Positions 12,201 to 19,869 of a stretch of 64,000 bases of DNA are shown in pieces. The stretch is from Symbiodinium natans. Taxonomy: Eukaryota > Sar > Dinophyceae > Suessiales > Symbiodiniaceae. The position numbers and the translations under genes are program-made. The notes beneath the pieces are model-generated. The model was not told the origin of the DNA, made no database searches, and saw nothing but the letters and a program-made list of their open reading frames with translations. Where the stretch lies: assembly GCA_905221605.1 (NCBI GenBank), contig CAJNDS010002479.1, positions 955,001 through 1,019,000 on the forward strand, given 5' to 3'. Numbering within the stretch: position 1 is the first letter of the stretch; every line of letters begins with the position of its first letter.

Positions 12201-15200
12201 TCGAAACACCCGACCTGAAGCCCCTAGAAGCTTGCAATCTTGGGCCACCCTAAACCCTAGCCCGAAACCCTAAACCCCAAACCCTAAACCCTAAACCCCA
12301 GTCCCTAAACCCTAAACCCTAAACCCTAAACCCTAAACCCTAAACCCTAAACACCAAACCCCAAACCCTAAACACCAAACCCTAAACCCCAAACCCCAAA
12401 CCCCAAACCCCAAACCCCAAACCCCAAACCCCAAACCCCAAACCCCAAACCCCAAACCCCAAACCCCAAACCCTAAACCCTAAACCCTAAACCCTAAACC
12501 CCAACCACGAGGCAGCGACGATGTGGCCAGGGAGCAGGCCGAAACCTTTGGCCTTCACTTGGCCTTGTTGGTTCGTTTGGGTTTGGGTTTAGGGTTTAGG
12601 GTTTAGGGTTTAAGGTTTAGGGTTTAGGGTTTAGGGCTTAGGGTTTAGGGTTTAGGGCTTGGGTTTAGGGTTTAGGGTTTAGGTTTTAGGGGTTAGGGTT
12701 TAGCGGCTACACCCCCGATTTATAGAAATTGTGTAGGGCTTGTGTTCGGAGTTGTCGGGTTTTTGTTGGGTTTTTTGTTGTTGTTTGCTTTTTGCGTTTG
12801 CTGATATCTTTCCCTTTACTTCTGAGTGAAGTTAGAATTGATGCCTTTTGGGGCCTGTTGGGCCTCTTGGGGCTTTTGCGGACCTATTGGAGGAGCCTCT
12901 TTTGTTGTTTGGGGCCCCTCGAGGAGAGCCTCTGTGCTGTGAAGGATTAGGGTTTAGGGTTTAGGGTTTAGGGCTTGGGGTTTAGGGTTTAGGGTTTAGG
13001 GTTTAGAGTTTTTGTTTTGGGGGAGTTTTTTGTTTTGGGGTTTCAACCCTAATCCCCGAACCCTGAACTCTAAACCCTAAACCCTGTCGGGCTCCATTTC
13101 TTTCAGAAATTGGGCCTTCAGAGTTTAGGTCTGACAGACTTCAGTAAGGTTTTAAGGGCTCAAGGTTGTGGGGTTTAGGGTCTTTTAGGGCTTAGGCTTC
13201 AAATGGTTTGGGGCTTAAGGTTACCATGGGGCTTAGTTTCACAGGGGGCTCTAAGGCTATTCTCAAGGGATGAAGACTCGTACCCCTAGGCTTGTACCCC
13301 TAAAGGGTTCCCTTTGACATACTCCTAATATGGCCTTTATATCCCTGAGAGGATCCTCAAAAAGGGGTCCCCAAACAAGGGTACCACCTGAGGGGTCCAA
13401 GGTAGAACCTCATGATGCCCCTAGACCCTAAACCCTAAACCCTAAACCCTGAAGCCCCTTAATAACTTAAGGGCCCAAGTTAGAACCCCTAGGTCCAAGG
13501 TAGAACCTCATGATCGCCCCAACTTGCGGGCGCTCCAGAAACATCCCTAGGCGGACCAGGCCCTCGCCGAGGTCGAAGCAAAATTTGCAGAGGACAGCGG
13601 TTTAGGGTTTAGGGTTTCGGGATTAGGGCTTGGGGTTTAGGGTTTAGGGTTGGAGTTACCCCACACCCTAAACTTATCAGCCCCAAACCCTAGCGTATGT
13701 TCAGGGTCCTTAGGACTCAAACTGTAGTTATGGCTCTGGGTGGCTCTGTTCATCAAGCAGTACTCCGTGAAGGAAGGGTTGAGGGTTTACGTGCGGACTG
13801 CTAATTCCCTACTAGGAGTTGTGCGAGATTTGTCAACTTGACTAGTGACGTCCTGAAGATGATCTATGGCTTGAACCCTAAACCCCACTCCCTAAACCCT
13901 AAACCTTGTTGGGTGTCAAGAAGAGGGAGTGGAATGAATGCCTGGAGCAGCCCTGGCACCTCCTCCTTTCTGACAGAGTCGCTGCGGATGGCTTGCCCAT
14001 CTTCTTTACGCGCTGCGCAAGACTTGGCCTCAAGGCGTCCTCGCCATTTCAGCGGCTCGGAGGATGTTGGCCATGGTGCTTACACGACTTGTGCCCGCAT
14101 CATGTTTCCGACGCGGGTAGAGGGAAGAGATTTGCGAGCTGCCGAGGAGCTGGGCAATGTGTTGACCCCTCGCTGTCGCTGGAATCCTACAATCCCGACA
14201 AACCCTAAACTCGGATTAGACCCCTACAATCCTGACCCTTAACCCTAAACCCCATGTTAAAGCCCCTACAAACCTTAAACCCCAAAAGCCCCCTCATTTT
14301 AGGGTTTAGGGTTTTCGGTGGCTTCTCTGGCGTTTTTGGGGGGGATGCAAGCATGGACTCCGCAACCCTGTAAGCCCTGCGAAGTCCTGTAAGCCCTAAT
14401 GTCTCGGATCCCTTCCGATAAACCCTACAAACCCTACAAACCCTAAACTCCTAATCCCTAAACCCTAAGCTCCTAAACTCCTAAACCCTAAACCCTAAAC
14501 CCGAACCCATAAACCCTAAACCCAACAAACCCTAAACCCTCTTCCCTAAGCCTGTCCGCAGGAGCTCGGCTCCCTGGGAGAATCCGGCCCACACGCCCAG
14601 AGCAGGGTTTTGGGGTTCAGGGTTCTGGGTTGAGGGTTTAGGGTTTAGGGGGGTAGGGGTTAGGGTTTAGGGTTTAGGGTTTAGGCTTTAGGGGGCTTAG
14701 GGGTTTACCCACGCTATCCAATGCCACCATGCCCAAGGGGTTACTTGGGTTTTGGGCTTAGGATTCAGGGTTTAGGGTTCAGGGTTTAGGGTTTAGGGTT
14801 TAGGGCTGAGGGTTTAGGGCTTAGGTCTTCACAGCGTGGCGACCAGGTGACCCAGGGTGCAGGTTGTGGGGCTAGGGTCAGAGAAGGACCACGCAAAGAG
14901 ACACTTAGAACTAGACTTACTGGCTCAAAACCCAACTTTTCAACTTTTCGGCTTCTTATAAGGTACTTTATTCTGAAAGTTTCAACTTTCATTTCCTTGG
15001 GTTTTGGGCCAGTAAGTAGAAAAGAGCCTTCAAGTAACCGTAAACGACGCCCGGAAGAACCTGCATACACTTTGTAAACAGCAAGGAGCTTGCCCTCTTC
15101 TTTTGAGCATCTGTACTTTAAATGAGATTACAAGGTTACCCGAACACTTCTAAACAGCCCTCTTGCGAGCCCAACGTCCGCAAGCATCCCTACATGCAGG

Positions 15201-18200
15201 GGCCCCCTAGCCGTAAGTAAGGTTGTAAGGGCCCTAAAATTGGGTTATAAGTCCTATTGCTTAGGTTAGAAGTCCCTCAACTAAAATTAGTATAGTTCGG
15301 GGGCCCCTACTTGTATGCCCGCCCCTGAAACCAGCCTTATCCCAAACCCTCCCGGACAGCAGGTGCAGAGGCTCGACTGCACGATCGGCTGCAGCTTCTA
15401 CTGAAGGCTTAGTAGTCCAGTGGTCGCCTTTTCCCTTTTTGGGTTCAAGTTCCCCTTATAAAGTAACCAACCCCAAACAGGGTGCACTTATTATGATATG
15501 GGTACTGGGCCACCAAGAAGGCTATTCTGAAGCCCTGAGCCCTTTCTGCTGTGGGGGCTTGTTCTCGGGCCTAGAACCTTGGGATTGGGTAAACCATGAA
15601 CCCTATACTTAAAGTCTGAACCCTGCATAAACCGGCCCTTTCCTTCCAAAGAGTAGAGCTGTACCTAGTGGGTTTAGGGTTTATGGTGTAGGCCCTGAAG
15701 CCCAAACCTCCCGAAACCCTAAACCCTAAACCCTAAACCCTAAACCCTAAACCCTAAACCCCAAACCCCAAACCCTAAACCCTAAACCCTAAACCCTAAA
15801 CGCTGTCGCATCCTGGAGGCGGTGCTGCATCGAGAGCGAGTTGTGGAGGAGCCCTAATCTAGTACGTATTTGCTTAGGGTTTAGGGTTTGGGGTTTGGGG
15901 TTTGGGATTTAGGGTGTGGGGGTAAAACGTTTTGAAAAAGTCTTCCTTGTAAGGGTATTTTGGGGATTACTGTCTTTTGTTTTTTTGGGGTTCTCAAGCA
16001 GATAGTAGTATTTGCCACGCTCCAAAGCCTTGATCTTCCTCGACGCTCGAGCCCTAACTGAAGGTCGAAATATTTATTAGGGTTTAGGGTCTAAAGTTTA
16101 GGGTTTAGGGTCTAGGGTTTAGGGTTTAGGGTCCCATTTGCTTGGGACGCCTTGATGTCTGCAGGAGCGCTTGAGGGAGCAACGCGCCGTCCCCAGCTGC
16201 ATGGCCAGAGCGTGAAGTCCTGGATGACCCGATCCAACCCTGACCCTTTCGGGGTTTTGGGTTTAGGGTTTCGGATTCAGGGTCTTAGGGTTTTGGGTTT
16301 TGGGGTTTTAGGGTTTTAGGGTTTAGGGCTTGAGGGCGTAGGCTTGTGGGTTTAGGAGCTCTAAGCCCTAAAGCCGAAACTCCCAGAAGTAAACCCCCAA
16401 ACTCTCCAAACCTGCTCTGGAAATTTTCTGGAGGGGAGGAGTTCAGGAACTAGGTACCAGCTACCCCACACCCGAAACCCCTGGTATCCCCAAGCCTCAA
16501 AGCCCGCAAGAAGCAAACCCTAAATCCTAAACCCCCTCAAATCCCTAAACCCTAAACCCTCTTAAAACCCGAAAACACCCTAAACCCTCTAAAACCCTAA
16601 ACCCTCTTAAACAAAAAAAAACCTAAACCCTAAACCCAAAACCCTAAACCCTGCAAAGCCCTCTAAAAATCTTTAAAAAACCTAAGCCCTGAAACCCTTG
16701 AAACCCTGAAACCCTGAAACCCTAAACCCTGAAACCCTAAACCCTAAACCCTAAACCCTAAACCCTAAACCCTAAACCCCCAAGCCGGGCCTCCGGCGCG
16801 TTCGCGAAGCTGAAGGCGAAGCGGCCAAAGCTGCCGAGTCGGATCTTCAGGCGCCTCTTTTTTAGGGTTTAGGGTTTAGGGTTTAGGGTTTAGGGTTTAG
16901 GGTTCAGGGTTTAGGGTTTGGGGTTTAGGGTTCAGGGTTTCGGGTTTGGGGTTTGGGGTTTGGGGTTTGGGGTTTAGGGTTTAGGGTTTGGGGTTTAGGG
17001 TTTAGGGTGTAGGGTTTAGGGTGCGGGGTTTATGGGTTTTAGGGGGTTGAGGGGTTTTAGGGGGTTTGGGGATTGACTGGGGGGTTCAGGGCTTTTGGAC
17101 GTTTAGGGGGTTTAGGGGGTTTAAAGTTTAGGGGCTTTAGGGGCTTTACGGATTTAGAGGGAGGGGGTGTGGGATTTACTTCAGGTTGTTACACCCTAAA
17201 CCGTGAACCCTAAACCCCAAACCCTAAACTAACACCTAAATCCCTAAACCCTAAAGGACTAAGGCAGTTGTTTTGTTTGTTTCGGCTTGGGGCTCGAAAC
17301 ATGCTGATTTCGGAGCCCTCAGCTCCAAACCCACCTACAGTAAACTCCAGAAAGTTGGAACATGGTTTAAGGATGGATAGAGCTGGGATTCCCTTTAGTA
17401 TACCTTTTGGGGTATGTTCCAACTTTCTGGGGTTTACTGTAAGCCCAATTTTGGCCATAGGCGGCTTTTGCTTTTTGTTCGATGCCCCGCAACCCTAAAC
17501 TTTAAACCCGAAACCGTTATCCTAAACCCTACTTGGAGGTTCATGGCACCAATTATAACTGTACTTATAACTATATTTGGGCACTTACCTGGCTTATAAG
17601 TGGGTTGTCAGTACAGGTTAAGAAGCACCGTGAACCTCCAAGCAAATCCCACCACTAAGTCTTAACTTAGCCACTTATATAACCCTAGAAACCTGGAAGC
17701 TCCCGTACTCTTCAAACCCCCCAAGCCGCAAAGCCTATTTCCCCTGTAGTCTACAAACCCTAAACCTGACTCGAAACCGCCCTACCAAAGCCCTCTCTTC
17801 TCCCTAAACCATATACCCTATACTCTGACCCTAAACCCTATGCGCTACACCCAAAAACCCCCCAACCATAAACCCTACACCCAAAACCCCCACAAGCCGC
17901 ACCAAAGGCGCTTGAAGATTCTTCGCGCAAAGTCGTGGAGGATTGCCGCACGCTTCAGGCGGGGCTTAGGGTTCAGGGTCTCCACTGAGACCCGGACCCT
18001 CGGGGCCATGAAGGGGCCATTTTGAAAGACTCTATATGATCCCCTTGCCAAAAGCCCGAACACAAAGTTTAGAAGTGCTTACAAATTTGAAATGATTTGA
18101 AATTCATGCATTTACAGCACAGGAGACCGTAACCCCGAATCCCTGCAATCCCTGTTGGGTGTTTCTTCCCTTGGCTAGCTCAAGGTGCATCAGGCGTACA

Positions 18201-19869
18201 TGGTCTAAACCCTAAACCCTAATCCCTAAACCCTTAAACCCTGAACCCTGAACGCTGAACCCTAATCCCTAAACCCTAAACCCTAAACCCTAAACCCTAA
18301 ACCCTAAACCCTAAACCCTAAACCCTAAACCCTGTGCCTAAGCCGCAGGGCCCAAACTCGCAAACTACACGGCTTCAAGCCCTTTGCCCCAAAATCCCTA
18401 TGCCGAAAAAGCCCCGAAGCCCTCAAACCCTACGCCCTGAACTCACCCCAAAGACCTTAAATGTTAGGGGGTTAGGGTTTGTGCTTAGGGTTTGGGGTTT
18501 AGGGTTGAGGGTTTAGGGTTTAGGTTGTAGGGTTTAAGGTTTAGGGTCTCGGATACTTTGGTTACCCTGAGCCCTTTGTGGGCTTCGGGCCTTGTAGGCA
18601 AGGGTGCACGAGCTCGAGCATCACGAGACGCAGAGCCGGAGCCCCCAGAGAAAGAAATCCCCAAATGGGGGGTTTAGGGTTTAGGGTTTAGGGTTTAGGG
18701 TTTGGGGTTTGGGGTTTGGGGTTTGGGGTTTAGAGGGTGGGGTTCAGGGTTTAGGGTGTAATTAGGCTGTAATAGGGTTTAGGATATTAGGGGTACTTCA
18801 TTGGGTTCCGTATTCTTAGGGGATCTTACTATTTGGGGGCCTAGATTAGGGGTCCCTGATAATCGTAAACACCCAAATGTAGGTGTAGGGTTTAGTGTGT
18901 AGCGTGTTTGGGTTTAGGGTTTAGGGTTCAGGGTTTAGGGTTTAGGGTTAAGGGTTAAGGGTTTAGGGTTTAGGGTTTAGGGCTCCAAGCTCGAAACCCA
19001 AAATTCAACCCCCCACCCCCCCCCCCCCCCCCCCCCCCCCGAACGCGCCTTGCATTTCTCGGGTGTAGGGTAATTCAAACGAAGCCCTCAGCCCTGAACC
19101 GTAAATTCATGATTAATGCAAGATCCCTTGATGCCGGGGCATTGGAGTCCGCGGCGTCTTGTTCAAAGTGTCCTGAGACCCTTTTAGGGGCTTAGATGCT
19201 TTGTGTAGGGTGTTCAAAGCCTAGGACCTAAACCCTGAAGCCGAAAGCCTACCGACAACGATACTCTGGAAGCTGGCCGATGTCGGAACACAGCACCATG
19301 ACCAGGGTTTCGGGTTTAAGGTTTAGAAGGTTCTGAATATCAAGGGGGTCATACTCGGACCTCTCAGGTTGTGCCCCGAAGAGCTTCCCTTTATGTACTC
19401 CTAATTTGGCCCTTGTATTCTCTTATAGGATCTTGAAAAAGGTCCCCAAACCCAAGAATAGGCCCTAATACCCGATGTAACCCTTGACAACCCAGAGAGT
19501 TTTATCTGGTATAGGGCTCCCTCAATTCAATCCCCCGAAAAGGGATTTGAGCCGTAAACCCCGAACCCGAGACCCTAATCCCTAAACCTAACAGTGTCTG
19601 TTTCCGAGTCACTTTTTTGGCAGCTGTGGAGGACTTACCCTAAGAAATCTGGGATTCGGATGGTCAGCATCCGTCGAGGGGAGTTTAGGGTTTAGAGTGT
19701 CCTACCGAAAGCCCTAAACTCCAAATGCTAAACCTTGCTCTTCAAACGCCTCAGCGCCCGAACCCCAAGCCCTAAACTCTAAACCCTAAACATCGAGAAC
19801 TTGCACTGGAACCCCGTGTTTTCGTACTTTCGCGCACTCAAGGCCGATATGAAACATGCGGACCTGTAA
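669..19869 (+). CDS. Gene A: RCC1-like repeat plus coiled-coil protein, 5' partial, multi-exon
   Basis: Chain of about 19 mini-exons on the plus strand, listed separately; the 5' end lies before the window. The first six or seven exons encode RCC1-like units: VQDVTPSGAAFAARRRDG, then VVSWGCVQSGG, DSRAVQVQLTQVEDAQ, HAFAALKADGTVVSWG, DCSSVRSQLYSVQ, QICPSHRAFAAVRSDG, WG/DPEHGG. Later exons (12.5-18.6 kb) are rich in E, K, R, A, Q and read as a coiled coil. The last two exons end at a TAA. RCC1-type repeats form beta-propellers, but a partner cannot be inferred. Phases agree across nearly all junctions; the join after the 2144 exon is unresolved. Introns average about 1 kb and are packed with telomeric repeats. 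RCC1 part and coiled-coil part could be two genes, but no ATG or stop separating them was found. Confidence 0.5.
759..1190 (+). repeat. Telomere-like array with local variants
   Basis: Starts 13 bp after the 669 exon as GGTTTAG repeats, then about eight TTTTAGGG units (868-940) and four TTTTTGGG units (940-965). A short inverted pair (tgaaggttcatg / aaccttcaag) lies at 1130-1170. Confidence 0.85.
1317..1431 (+). repeat. (CT)n microsatellite
   Basis: About 115 bp of interrupted CTCTCT with occasional CCC, TTT, TA and TG interruptions. The complementary strand reads as Arg/Glu repeats and is not a gene. Confidence 0.95.
1957..2064 (+). repeat. (TTTAGGG)n array, about 15 perfect units
   Basis: Uninterrupted heptamers within the intron upstream of the 2144 exon; this one has the opposite polarity to what the acceptor side usually shows, and a weaker AAACCC block follows it. 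Confidence 0.95.
2144..2203 (+). CDS. Gene A exon: second half of RCC1-like unit
   Basis: After acceptor ctcAG/G the frame reads DSRAVQVQLTQVEDAQVACG. It continues the preceding exon exactly (WGCVQSGG then DSRAVQ), matching the family consensus GGDSSAVQEQL. The 3' end is uncertain because no GT/GC/GA donor gives the right phase and length for the exon at 6121. Flanked by CCCTAAA-like sequence on the left and TTTAGGG on the right. Confidence 0.6.
2222..2330 (+). repeat. TTTAGGG array after the 2144 exon
   Basis: About fourteen units with a few TTTCGGG and TTCAGG variants, beginning about 20 bp downstream of the exon. Confidence 0.95.
2672..2788. mobile_element. Palindromic hairpin element, about 117 bp
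   Basis: The left arm CCTACCCAGAGACTCCAAAA...TTAATTAAGGAATATACC is mirrored by the right arm GGTATATTCCTTAATTAA...TTTTTGGAGTCTCTGGGTAGG. Arms of about 45 bp are nearly perfect around a 25-bp loop: MITE-like. Confidence 0.8.
3100..3300. repeat. (TA)n, (ATAC)n and (ATGT)n/(GTTT)n microsatellites
   Basis: ATATAT at 3105-3120 and 3188-3225, then GTAT units to 3266 and GTTT units to 3288. The short frames translated through it are artefacts. Confidence 0.95.
3655..3735 (+). CDS. Possible small exon or short ORF upstream of gene N
   Basis: ATG ACG GGA ... reads MTGERQGSAGSFASQSNNSE then RSGQTVA and meets a good GTAAGG donor in phase 0. The flanking repeat polarity (TTTAGGG left, CCCTAAA right) is opposite to that of the other exons, which argues against it. 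No matching acceptor in gene N was identified. Confidence 0.2.
4149..5634 (+). CDS. Gene N: intronless ubiquitin-like / RCC1-repeat protein, frameshifted near the 3' end
   Basis: Single-exon frame open from 3978. I chose ATG 4149 because it starts just before the conserved module MPACFRFEVSLLSGKSATIE; residues 1-75 look like a ubiquitin-like beta-grasp domain, the usual N-terminus of this dinoflagellate family. About ten RCC1-like units of 41 aa (123 bp) follow, consensus SVVTWGDPxYGGDSSAVQEQL then xNVQxIQSSxSAFAAILADG. The first frame breaks in unit eight near 5427-5431, where some 26-29 nt (the AFAAILADG segment) are missing; it runs on to a TGA at 5544-5546. The repeat continues in the next frame (KLKGVQHIQSANAAFAAVLA) to TAG at 5632-5634. 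Databases often call relatives HERC-like, but no HECT domain is present. Codon use is less GC-rich than in gene A. The gene lies in a gene A intron on the same strand. A retrocopy origin is inferred from lack of introns. Confidence 0.85.
5421..5437 (+). other. Frame-shifting deletion in gene N repeat unit
   Basis: Upstream units read IQASNSAFAAILADGSVVTW. Here IQAS is followed by TTTG and then TGC ACT GTT GTG GCT TGG in the next frame (CTVVAW). The AFAAILADG block is lost with a length that is not a multiple of three. Either a real lesion making gene N a pseudogene or truncated protein, or an assembly slip within the repeat. Confidence 0.75.
5817..6118. repeat. Converging CCCTAAA then TTTAGGG arrays
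   Basis: CCCTAAA at 5821-5857 downstream of gene N, then 100 bp of unique sequence, then TTTAGGG at 5967-6106 up to the gene A exon at 6121. Confidence 0.9.
6121..6182 (+). CDS. Gene A exon: RCC1-like unit
   Basis: Reads HAFAALKADGTVVSWGAQAA after acceptor cctAG/G (phase 2). A GA donor (GCA G/GAGGAG) gives the phase needed by the next exon; a GT donor eight bases on (GG/GTTTAG) would be out of phase. TTTAGGG repeats lie on both sides. Confidence 0.65.
6203..6279. mobile_element. MITE family B copy (short)
   Basis: Contains GTACCCCCTATTGCGATCCC and ends in TATAAGGGGGAACATCCCAA. The terminus GGGAACATCCCAA is the inverted repeat shared by copies at 7232, 39735, 40618, 44501 and 61841. Confidence 0.6.
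6810..6849 (+). CDS. Gene A exon: RCC1-like linker unit
   Basis: Reads DCSSVRSQLYSVQ, equivalent to GDSSAVQEQLRDVQ of the family consensus. Acceptor tgaAG/G. The donor appears to be GA (CA/GAATCT), which rebuilds a Gln codon with the next exon. Confidence 0.6.
7232..7325. mobile_element. MITE family B copy
   Basis: Starts TTGGGATGTTCTCCCTTATA, includes CTAACAGCCCTTA and CTATAATCCCTAGTAAGG. The right inverted terminus is eroded. Confidence 0.65.
7405..7519 (-). repeat. (CCCTAAA)n array before the 7525 exon
   Basis: About fifteen perfect units ending five bases before the acceptor AG of the exon. Confidence 0.95.
7525..7591 (+). CDS. Gene A exon: RCC1-like unit
   Basis: Reads QICPSHRAFAAVRSDGAIVT then WG after acceptor ctAG/G, directly behind a CCCTAAA array of about 100 bp. 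A GC donor (GGA/GCAGCA) joins it in frame to the 8402 exon, giving WG/DPEHGG, which matches the WGDPxYGG consensus. Confidence 0.7.
7826..7926 (+). repeat. G-rich (GGGTGGGTAGGT)n tract
   Basis: About 100 bp of GGGTAGGT, GGGTGGGT and TGTGTG units: strong potential for stacked G-quadruplexes on the plus strand. Reads as Pro/His/Thr repeats on the other strand. Confidence 0.9.
8402..8447 (+). CDS. Gene A exon: RCC1-like unit, degenerate
   Basis: Reads DPEHGGAGSMSCDRA after acceptor ccAG/G. The DPEHGG start fits the loop after VVTWG. The frame stays open well beyond, so the donor (GCG G/GTGCAG chosen) is not certain. Confidence 0.45.
9161..9244 (+). CDS. Gene A exon: degenerate RCC1-like unit
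   Basis: Reads RHNIHGSHYLSLSDDLGF followed by VRHPDVLLA, similar in layout to I..S.YAFAA.SDDG.V. Acceptor ctggAG/G, GT donor (GCT G/GTTCTT). Lies in a stretch with few telomeric repeats. Confidence 0.5.
10733..10885. mobile_element. MITE family D copy
   Basis: CTTGGTATGCCCGTGGTGA...CCCTTTATGTTGGTTCAAGG...AGTAACCAACCCC...AGGGTGCCCTGATTATAATG. Shares its core with copies at 15409, 55508 and, more distantly, 56395. Confidence 0.65.
10955..11004 (+). CDS. Gene A exon candidate
   Basis: Phase 1 reading HEVKVLLGATRPWCQQ after acceptor acAG/C, ending at a CAG/GC donor, the donor form that recurs in genes A and B. Phases fit both neighbours (9161 and 11575 exons). Left flank is CCCTAAA. Confidence 0.45.
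11253..11276 (+). repeat. Poly-C tract of about 24 bp
   Basis: Uninterrupted C run after CCACCCACC. Similar C or G runs occur at 19019, 23682, 26065, 44550 and 57451. Confidence 0.9.
11575..11593 (+). CDS. Gene A micro-exon, 19 nt
   Basis: EYTILG plus one base. Acceptor gacAG/G, donor G/GTAGGG running straight into TTTAGGG repeats. Its phase (0 in, 1 out) is what the flanking exons need. Too short to support on sequence alone. Confidence 0.35.
11595..11992 (+). repeat. TTTAGGG arrays after the 11575 micro-exon
   Basis: Telomeric units at 11595-11690 begin inside the donor GTAGGG. A second block at 11888-11987 follows 200 bp of weak CCCTAAA-like sequence. Confidence 0.85.
12240..12503 (-). 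repeat. CCCTAAA / CCCCAAA array before the 12512 exon
   Basis: Canonical CCCTAAA units at both ends enclose a homogenised block of about fourteen CCCCAAA units (12383-12470), which suggests local slippage rather than telomerase addition. Confidence 0.95.
12512..12537 (+). CDS. Gene A exon: start of coiled-coil part
   Basis: Reads (G)SDDVAREQ after acceptor cgAG/G with a CAG/GC donor. A longer read-through (SDDVAREQAETFGLHLALL) is also open to the TTTAGGG array. Bracketed by a long CCCTAAA/CCCCAAA array on the left and TTTAGGG on the right. Confidence 0.5.
12580..12705 (+). repeat. TTTAGGG array after the 12512 exon
   Basis: About sixteen units with TTTGGG, CTTAGGG and TTTTAGGG variants. With the array at 12240-12503 it forms an inverted pair around the exon. 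Confidence 0.95.
13551..13592 (+). CDS. Gene A exon: coiled coil
   Basis: Reads ADQALAEVEAKFAE after acceptor ctAG/G, in phase with SDDVAREQ. The end is either GA (GAG/GACAGC) or GT eight bases later, where the donor is the first base pair of the TTTAGGG array itself. Confidence 0.6.
13915..14192. other. Repeat-free island with overlapping open frames
   Basis: About 280 bp without telomeric repeats. Two plus frames are open (for example RDLRAAEELGNVLTPRCRW) and a minus frame as well. No frame shows a recognisable domain. It could hold an exon of gene A or a dead mobile fragment. Confidence 0.25.
14562..14606 (+). CDS. Gene A exon candidate
   Basis: ELGSLGESGPHAQSR after a pyrimidine-rich acceptor cgcAG/G; GT donor at AGG/GTTTTG. 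All three frames are open over this short stretch, so the frame rests only on phase continuity. Confidence 0.4.
15191..15318. mobile_element. MITE family A copy
   Basis: Terminal inverted repeat TGCAGGGGCCCCCT / GGGGGCCCCTACTTGTA, with the family core AAGGGCCCTAAAATTGGGTT and TAGAAGTCCCTCAACTA. Confidence 0.75.
15409..15515. mobile_element. MITE family D copy
   Basis: CTTAGTAGTCCAGTGGTCGCC at the left, TACTGGGCCACCAAG at the right (imperfect inverted ends), core TTATAAAGTAACCAACCCCA and GGGTGCACTTATTATGATAT. Confidence 0.75.
15714..15800 (-). repeat. CCCTAAA array before the 15819 exon
   Basis: About twelve units, two of them CCCCAAA, ending 18 bp before the exon. Confidence 0.95.
15819..15848 (+). 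CDS. Gene A exon: coiled coil
   Basis: AVLHRERVVE after acceptor ggAG/G, GA donor. The next exon starts with ERLREQR, so the joined product RERVVEERLREQR is strongly helical. CCCTAAA array directly left, TTTAGGG right. Confidence 0.45.
16165..16185 (+). CDS. Gene A micro-exon: coiled coil
   Basis: ERLREQR after acceptor tgcAG/G, with a CGC/GC donor. A longer alternative ends at GC/GTGAAG (16211) and adds AVPSCMAR but would change the phase. Confidence 0.45.
16785..16850 (+). CDS. Gene A exon: coiled coil
   Basis: Reads PGLRRVREAEGEAAKAAESD then LQ, a typical alanine/glutamate coiled coil. The donor is CAG/GCGCCT. It sits between a CCCTAAA array ending at about 16779 and a TTTAGGG array starting at about 16861. 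Confidence 0.65.
16860..17025 (+). repeat. TTTAGGG / TTTGGGG array after the 16785 exon
   Basis: Begins about 10 bp after the CAG/GC donor; a TTTGGGG sub-block lies at 16946-16975. Confidence 0.95.
17531..17643. mobile_element. MITE family C copy
   Basis: ACTTGGAGGTTCATGGCACC at the left and CACCGTGAACCTCCAAGCA at the right are inverted repeats; the centre has AATTATAACTGTACTTATAA. Relatives at 45957, 56719 and 56963. Confidence 0.8.
17908..17958 (+). CDS. Gene A exon: coiled coil
   Basis: ALEDSSRKVVEDCRTLQ, phase 0 on both sides, acceptor aaAG/G and donor CAG/GCGGGG, the same CAG/GC form as the preceding exon. Confidence 0.65.
18268..18335 (-). repeat. CCCTAAA array in gene A intron
   Basis: About ten perfect units on the acceptor side of the intron that ends at 18597. 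Confidence 0.95.
18598..18633 (+). CDS. Gene A exon: coiled coil, 3' end uncertain
   Basis: ARVHELEHHETQ after acceptor gtAG/G in phase with the previous exon. The frame stays open further (SRSPQRK). A GA donor after HH (18624) would keep phase 0 to the 19624 exon. Confidence 0.45.
19019..19040 (+). repeat. Poly-C tract
   Basis: About 22 C in a row after CCCCCACCCC, in a gene A intron. Confidence 0.9.
19624..19680 (+). CDS. Gene A penultimate exon
   Basis: LWRTYPKKSGIRMVSIRRG after a classic pyrimidine tract and acceptor (ttttttggcAG). A GA donor keeps phase 0. Basic and non-coiled, unlike the preceding exons. Confidence 0.55.
19798..19869 (+). CDS. Gene A terminal exon with stop
   Basis: NLHWNPVFSYFRALKADMKH then ADL and TAA, after acceptor tcgAG directly behind CCCTAAA. 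It ends only 225 bp before the start codon of gene B. Confidence 0.6.
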   Translation, partial: NLHWNPVFSYFRALKADMKHADL

